Below the pieces are notes generated by a model. The model worked only from the letters and a program-made list of their open reading frames with translations, ran no database searches and was not told the DNA's origin. A stretch of 64,000 nt of DNA from an uncultured Oscillospiraceae bacterium (lineage in GTDB: Bacteria; Bacillota; Clostridia; Oscillospirales; Oscillospiraceae), in contig CAJUCA010000001.1 of assembly GCA_910585265.1 (NCBI GenBank), positions 99,927-163,926 on the forward strand, given 5' to 3'. Positions within the stretch are counted from its first letter, which is position 1. Each line of letters starts with the position of its first letter. Of this stretch, positions 60,731 to 64,000 are shown piece by piece. The translations under genes were made by a program, and so were the position numbers.

Positions 60731-60768
60731 TGTAACCATATTGTAACTGATTTAAAACCGTTTTGCAA
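60731..60768 (-). promoter_or_regulatory. Promoter with WalR-like box, first SleB-type gene
   Basis: Minus-strand promoter TTGCAA (60768-60763), 17 bases, TACAAT (60745-60740). On the plus strand TGTAAC-CATAT-TGTAAC (60731-60747) matches the WalR consensus TGTWAH-N5-TGTWAH exactly and covers the -10. An 11-bp inverted repeat (GTTACAATTTG with CAAATTGTAAC) overlaps it on the downstream side. Confidence 0.65.
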
Positions 60769-60786
60769 CCTTTTTATGTAGTCAAA

Positions 60787-60821
60787 ACAGCCGAACTCCT
60801 GATAAACAGAAGTTCGGCTGT
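60787..60821 (-). terminator. Terminator of the second SleB-type gene
   Basis: ACAGCCGAACT and its perfect complement, 13-nt loop, then TTTTGAC on the minus strand. A small TGTATAA/TTATACA palindrome adjoins it. Confidence 0.75.
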
Positions 60822-60880
60822 TGTATAAGTTATACAGCTTTGGTGGTTTATTGCCCTTTTAGTTTCCAGTATATGGGTTT

Positions 60881-61696
60881 TTAGAGGTAGAACCAATGGC
60901 ACCCAATGGTTACCACAAATTCCCTATTCTCCATAATCCAGTGGTTATTCGTCAAATCCGGCGCAAGGAAATACAGGCTGTCCCCGGCGGCCCTGGCCCC
61001 CTCCAGCACCAGCTTGGCCGCCAACACGCTCTCCTGGGTCGGCTCGTGATAAACGGTGCCGTTGGCCACCGGCTGGAACTGCACGCCCCACTTGGTATCG
61101 AAGATCACATCGTGGATGTTGTTGGGAAATTCCCGGCTGGCCACCCGGTTCAGCACCACCGTGCCCACCGCGATCTTGCCCAGCAGCGGCTCCCCCCGGC
61201 TCTCCGCCGAGATGATCCGGGACAGCCAGTACAGCTCCTCCGCCGTATAGGCCGGGGCCGCCGCCCGCCCGCTGCCCGGGGTGAGGGTCACCCCCGCCTC
61301 CCGGCTCCAGTCCACCTCGCCCCCCAGGGCCTCCGCCAACGCCCGGACGGGCACCAGCGTCCGCCCGTTCTCCAGCAGCACCCCGTGGGGTATGTAAAGC
61401 GCGCGGTCGTTCACCGTCAGCCACCGCTCCCCCGGCTTGGCGGCGAGGGTCACGCCCTCCCCCCGCACCCGGGCCGCGCCGTTCTCCCAGGTCACCTGGG
61501 CACCCGGTGCCAGCACCTCCGCCACCGTCCGCAGGGAAACGTAGGTGGTGCCGCCCTCCACCAGCCGCGCGGAGGCCTGGTTCCACAGGTTCTCTCCGCC
61601 CACCGACAGCACGTTCGCCGCCGCCGCGGGCTGGGCCAGGGGCAGGGCCAGAGCCAAGCCCAGGGCCACACCTGCCGCCGCTTTCCCGAATTTCAT
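60881..61696 (-). CDS. Secreted SleB-type cell-wall hydrolase with stalk domain (paralogue)
   Basis: 271 residues, same layout as the gene at 59786: signal peptide (KFGKAAAGVALGLALALPLAQ..AAAA), stalk domain (about 30-145; TTYVSLRTVAEVLAPG, RTLVPVRALAEALGG) and Hydrolase_2 domain with ISAESRGEP (catalytic Glu) and KIAVGTVVLNRV. The two differ widely in the stalk, so the duplication is not recent. ATG at 61696 follows AAGGAG by eight bases; the GTG three codons earlier does not fit the spacing. Confidence 0.9.
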   Translation of the reverse strand: MKFGKAAAGVALGLALALPLAQPAAAANVLSVGGENLWNQASARLVEGGTTYVSLRTVAEVLAPGAQVTWENGAARVRGEGVTLAAKPGERWLTVNDRALYIPHGVLLENGRTLVPVRALAEALGGEVDWSREAGVTLTPGSGRAAAPAYTAEELYWLSRIISAESRGEPLLGKIAVGTVVLNRVASREFPNNIHDVIFDTKWGVQFQPVANGTVYHEPTQESVLAAKLVLEGARAAGDSLYFLAPDLTNNHWIMENREFVVTIGCHWFYL

Positions 61697-61742
61697 CTCG
61701 CTCACTCCTTGTCATGGTCTCGCGCATCCATAGCGCTGAAGT

Positions 61743-61780
61743 TATGACAAAATTGTAACTTTTTCTGCCCTCTGCCGCAA
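61743..61780 (-). promoter_or_regulatory. Promoter with WalR-like half box, second SleB-type gene
   Basis: Minus-strand TTGCGG (61780-61775), 17 bases, TACAAT (61757-61752). The plus strand reads TATGAC-AAAAT-TGTAAC (61743-61759): one perfect and one imperfect hexamer, in the same position over the -10 as at the paralogous gene. Confidence 0.5.
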
Positions 61781-61834
61781 GTCAAAATGATTTCCTCCAA
61801 AGGAACCCCTTTCCAGCTCCCAGGGGCGCGAAAA

Positions 61835-61858
61835 GGCCGTCCGCACCGGCGGACGGCC
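61835..61858 (-). terminator. Terminator of the YhcH gene
   Basis: Perfect 10-bp stem GGCCGTCCGC with a 4-nt loop, followed by TTTTCG on the minus strand. Confidence 0.75.
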
Positions 61859-61872
61859 CTTCCCATATCAGC

Positions 61873-62337
61873 TTATAGCAGGCTCTGCCTCATCTTCACC
61901 ACCGCCTTGCGCACGGCGCACGGCTCCCCGGCGGCACAGCCGGGGCGGTGGATGTCGTTGGAGAAGAAAACGCAGTAGCTCCCCGGGGTCACGTCCACAA
62001 AGGCCTCCCCCTCCAGGTCCTTGTAGAAGGTCACGTCCTTCCCCTCCGGATCCTCGTCCACCGTCTCCTTCCCGGTGTAGGGCACATAACCCATCCGCTC
62101 CACGCCGGAGACGATGTACTGGAGATCCAGGTAGTCGTCGTGACGCTCCGGGCGGCGTTCCCCGGCGGGCTGGGTGGTGAAGTCCTGGATCATGATATAC
62201 AGATCCTTCCCCTGCACCTCGTAGGTGCCGGCCTCCATGTTGGGCAGGTCATGATCCGCCAGCCACTTCAGGGCCGTCTCCAGGGGGGCAGGGTACTTGC
62301 AGGGGCAGGGCACGGCGTTGGCACACGCGAAGATCAT
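61873..62337 (-). CDS. YhcH/YjgK/YiaL family sugar-handling protein
   Basis: 154 residues, cupin-like DUF386 domain. Family pattern: a conserved ERHDDYLDLQYIVSGVERMGY region with metal-binding His and Glu, and FFSNDIHRPGCA near the end. Members act on sialic acid (anomerase) or other sugar acids or sit with beta-galactosidase. The substrate cannot be named here, since no sialic acid genes are near. GGAG lies upstream of the ATG, with the AT-rich stretch TATAATATAATAAA before it. Confidence 0.9.
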   Translation of the reverse strand: MIFACANAVPCPCKYPAPLETALKWLADHDLPNMEAGTYEVQGKDLYIMIQDFTTQPAGERRPERHDDYLDLQYIVSGVERMGYVPYTGKETVDEDPEGKDVTFYKDLEGEAFVDVTPGSYCVFFSNDIHRPGCAAGEPCAVRKAVVKMRQSLL

Positions 62338-62375
62338 GGGTCACGCACTCCTTTATTATATTATAGTGTAACCGC

Positions 62376-62621
62376 TCACCGGGCGGCTTTCAGGGCCTGG
62401 GCCAGCTGGTCCGGGCAGGAGGTGGGCTTCATGCCGCAGCGGATGCCCTCCATCCGGCCCACCGCCTCCTCCACCGTCATCCCCTTCAGCAGGGAGCAGA
62501 TCCCCTGGAGGTTGCCGGAGCAGCCCCCCATCACCCGGACGGCCTGGATCACGCCGCCCTCCACGTCGATCTCCATCTTCTTGGAGCACACGCCCCGGGG
62601 GTTATACTGAATGGTTTCCAT
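62376..62621 (-). CDS. TSCPD domain protein (TIGR03905-like)
   Basis: 81 residues. The TSCPD domain, named for its C-terminal TSCPDQLAQAL motif, is complete, with GGCSGNLQGICSLLKGM in the middle. The same domain occurs at the C-terminus of some B12-dependent ribonucleotide reductases, but this stand-alone protein has no known role. Four cysteines (Cys12, Cys34, Cys42, Cys62 region) could bind metal. Confidence 0.9.
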   Translation of the reverse strand: METIQYNPRGVCSKKMEIDVEGGVIQAVRVMGGCSGNLQGICSLLKGMTVEEAVGRMEGIRCGMKPTSCPDQLAQALKAAR

Positions 62622-62646
62622 GTCTGTCTCGTCCTTTCTGATTTGA

Positions 62647-63033
62647 TTACTCGCCTTCCGGCGGCCAGTCCTCCCCCCGGCGCAGGGCGTCCAGCTGGGC
62701 GGAGTCCTTGTATTCCAGGCTCCGCTCCCCCGCCAGCCCCTCCACGTGGTGGGTCAGCTCGTGGCGCAGGGTGGTGCGCAGCTCCTCCTCCCACACCCGG
62801 CGGGGCTCGTCAAAGAGCAGGGCGGCGAAGGAGCCGTAATAGATGTTGATATACCGCCCCAGCCCGTCCACACAGTATTCGCCCATGATGTAGACGTCCT
62901 CCCCCGCGTCCGGGTCGGGCAGCGCGTCCTCCAGCAGCAGCACGCCGCCGTTCAGCTCCTGGAACAACGCCTCCGGGAACTCATCGTACACCCTGTCCAG
63001 AATGTCGTTTACCTCGTCGATGCTCAAAACCAT
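62647..63033 (-). CDS. Minimal zinc metallopeptidase family protein
   Basis: 128 residues. The zincin motif HELTHHVEG (HExxH) is in the C-terminal half, after GEYCVDGLGRYINIYYGSF, matching the small 'metallopeptidase family protein' group found in actinobacteria and clostridia. No signal peptide, so it is cytosolic. Substrate unknown. AGGAGGGG lies five bases before the ATG. Confidence 0.9.
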   Translation of the reverse strand: MVLSIDEVNDILDRVYDEFPEALFQELNGGVLLLEDALPDPDAGEDVYIMGEYCVDGLGRYINIYYGSFAALLFDEPRRVWEEELRTTLRHELTHHVEGLAGERSLEYKDSAQLDALRRGEDWPPEGE

Positions 63034-63055
63034 GGGTGCCCCTCCTAACCTGTGT

Positions 63056-63847
63056 TCACAATACGATCAGGCCATACAGACGGCTCAGGCGGTCCAGGTC
63101 GGCCCGCCCCAGCCCCCCGGTGCCGTCGTAGAAGGCCCGCCCCTGGTACACCCGCAGCGCACCCTCCAGCAGCTCCGGCACATCGGAGCACAGGCACAGG
63201 GCCTCCCGCACGGCGTACTGGTGCTGGGCGAATATGTCCACGTCGTCCGGCTCCTGTATGACGATCTTCACCGCCCCCACCGGATCGTCCTCGGCGGCGA
63301 TGATATCCTCCAGGAGGTCGGGGCCGCACTCCAGCTCCTCCCCCACGTCGATGGTGCGGTTGACGAAGCAGGGGGCGGTGCCTGTGGCGCAGGGGATGGC
63401 GTCGGGATCCCGGCGGCTGGGGGTGTAAGGGAAGGGCGTCAGCCCCTCCGCCCCCGCCCGGAACAGGGGGATGCAGGCATACCGGGCCAGCTCCCGCAGG
63501 ATTCCGGGGGCGTCCTCCTTTGGGCAGTCCACGCCGAAGGCGGCGGCCCCCATCCCCTCCGCCACAAACAGGGCGGCCAGCATATGCACCCGGGTGGGGG
63601 ATTCCCCGTCCCCGTCGCAAACCCAGCTCACCCAGGGGGCGGGACAGCCCGCCTCACGGACGGCCAGCAGGGCGGCGCGGCACTCGGCCATGGTTGTCAT
63701 GCCCGCGATGTGGACGGGGCCTGCTTTGGGGGTGAGCCGTTGGCGGCAGGTGGCGGTCAGCTCCTCGAAGGGGGTTTCCCCCGCCGGGGGCACGTCCAGC
63801 CCCAGGGGGGCCAGCGTCTGCCGGAATATGGGCACGGAAGCGTCCAT
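63056..63847 (-). CDS. Methionine-synthase-like TIM-barrel protein, short and atypical
   Basis: 263 residues. The middle (HIAGMTTMAECRAALLAVRE; EGMGAAAFGVDCP) follows the homocysteine S-methyltransferase barrel pattern, with Cys in the place of the first zinc ligand, but the GGCCGT double-cysteine motif is missing. The C-terminal 60 residues (LCLCSDVPELLEGALRVYQG then RAFYDGTGG) resemble the start of a pterin-binding barrel, as in MetH. It looks like a shortened relative with no full active site. Function not assigned; it may be regulatory or act on another methyl donor. Strong promoter; ribosome site AAGGAG is far (15 bases). Confidence 0.55.
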   Translation of the reverse strand: MDASVPIFRQTLAPLGLDVPPAGETPFEELTATCRQRLTPKAGPVHIAGMTTMAECRAALLAVREAGCPAPWVSWVCDGDGESPTRVHMLAALFVAEGMGAAAFGVDCPKEDAPGILRELARYACIPLFRAGAEGLTPFPYTPSRRDPDAIPCATGTAPCFVNRTIDVGEELECGPDLLEDIIAAEDDPVGAVKIVIQEPDDVDIFAQHQYAVREALCLCSDVPELLEGALRVYQGRAFYDGTGGLGRADLDRLSRLYGLIVL

Positions 63848-63889
63848 AGCGCAGCGTCACAACTCCTTTATAAAAAATAGTTTCTCTTT

Positions 63890-63918
63890 ATTATAACAAA
63901 CCCGGGCGGGAATGGCAA
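63890..63918 (-). promoter_or_regulatory. Promoter of the methionine-synthase-like gene
   Basis: TTGCCA, 17 bases, TATAAT on the minus strand, 43 bases before the start codon. The remaining 80 bases to the window edge hold a short direct repeat (AGCTCCCTTTTC twice, 63931-63955) and nothing else recognised. Confidence 0.8.
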
Positions 63919-64000
63919 GAGCGTTTCAAAAAGCTCCCTTTTCAGCTCCCTTTTCAGATTGGTGTTGCAGGAAGCCGCTTCGCCAAACCGTTCGTCAAAA

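Noticed and set aside
19356-63918. TTGCCATTCCC shared by the MATE promoter and the methionine-synthase-like promoter
   Set aside because: It is mainly the -35 hexamer plus five GC-rich bases; coincidence is likely.

Overview
The window is GC-rich, densely packed bacterial DNA, and most genes lie on the minus strand. Several things point to an anaerobic Clostridia of the Oscillospiraceae type (Flavonifractor, Lawsonibacter or Intestinimonas-like): a GlgC plus GlgD glycogen cluster, T-box leaders, a redox repressor Rex, a desulfoferrodoxin, a non-discriminating AspRS with GatCAB, S-layer-homology and copper-amine-oxidase-like stalk domains, and SleB-type hydrolases. The genus is a guess from gene content. 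I found no tRNA, rRNA, CRISPR array, phage module or transposase gene.

Layout. 1-4.3 kb: a redox/oxidative-stress group (the end of a rhodanese-tailed CoA-disulfide-reductase-like flavoprotein, a Crp/Fnr regulator, a desulfoferrodoxin) and a broken chemotaxis receptor. 4.6-9.4 kb: glutaminase, a secreted FG-GAP protein and glucose-6-phosphate isomerase. 9.6-19.1 kb: ROK sugar kinase, glycogen phosphorylase and the glgB-glgC-glgD-glgA operon, so sugar-phosphate interconversion and glycogen synthesis and breakdown lie together. 19.4-28 kb: MATE exporter, YebC regulator, ProC, a T-box-controlled leuA, a GtrA protein and RecD2. 28-37 kb: SLH protein, Rex, a ClpP/TepA-like protease, acetyltransferase, M18 aminopeptidase, CoaE, DUF4180, TsaC, HAD phosphatase and RF1, with a small AT-rich foreign-looking gene next to RF1. 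37-42.3 kb: YdcF-like protein, ABC-F ATPase, MurF and Ddl. 43-49.6 kb: an SSB-like double OB protein, family-4 uracil-DNA glycosylase, and a T-box-controlled aspS-gatC-gatA-gatB operon that makes Asn-tRNA(Asn). 49.6-59.5 kb: a MATE exporter, then a GtrA protein, a GH3 glucosidase and a membrane-anchored, circularly permuted GH3, with a GHKL/LytTR two-component pair upstream. 59.8-64 kb: two paralogous SleB-type hydrolases, YhcH, a TSCPD protein, a minimal zinc metallopeptidase and a methionine-synthase-like fragment.

The most unusual non-coding feature is a family of about 162-bp palindromic elements (four full copies at 9437, 20781, 21020 and 41063, and two short relics at 25087 and 59673). 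They share a strongly conserved apical hairpin, but their outer arms differ between copies in a compensating way, as expected if the folded RNA or single-stranded DNA is what is kept. A separate 112-bp unit is tandemly duplicated at 43769-43991. Other points are a chemotaxis receptor broken by an 11-bp tandem duplication, an RF1 gene whose best-placed start is ATA, a branching enzyme with a histone-H1-like tail, and WalR-like boxes over the -10 of both SleB-type genes.
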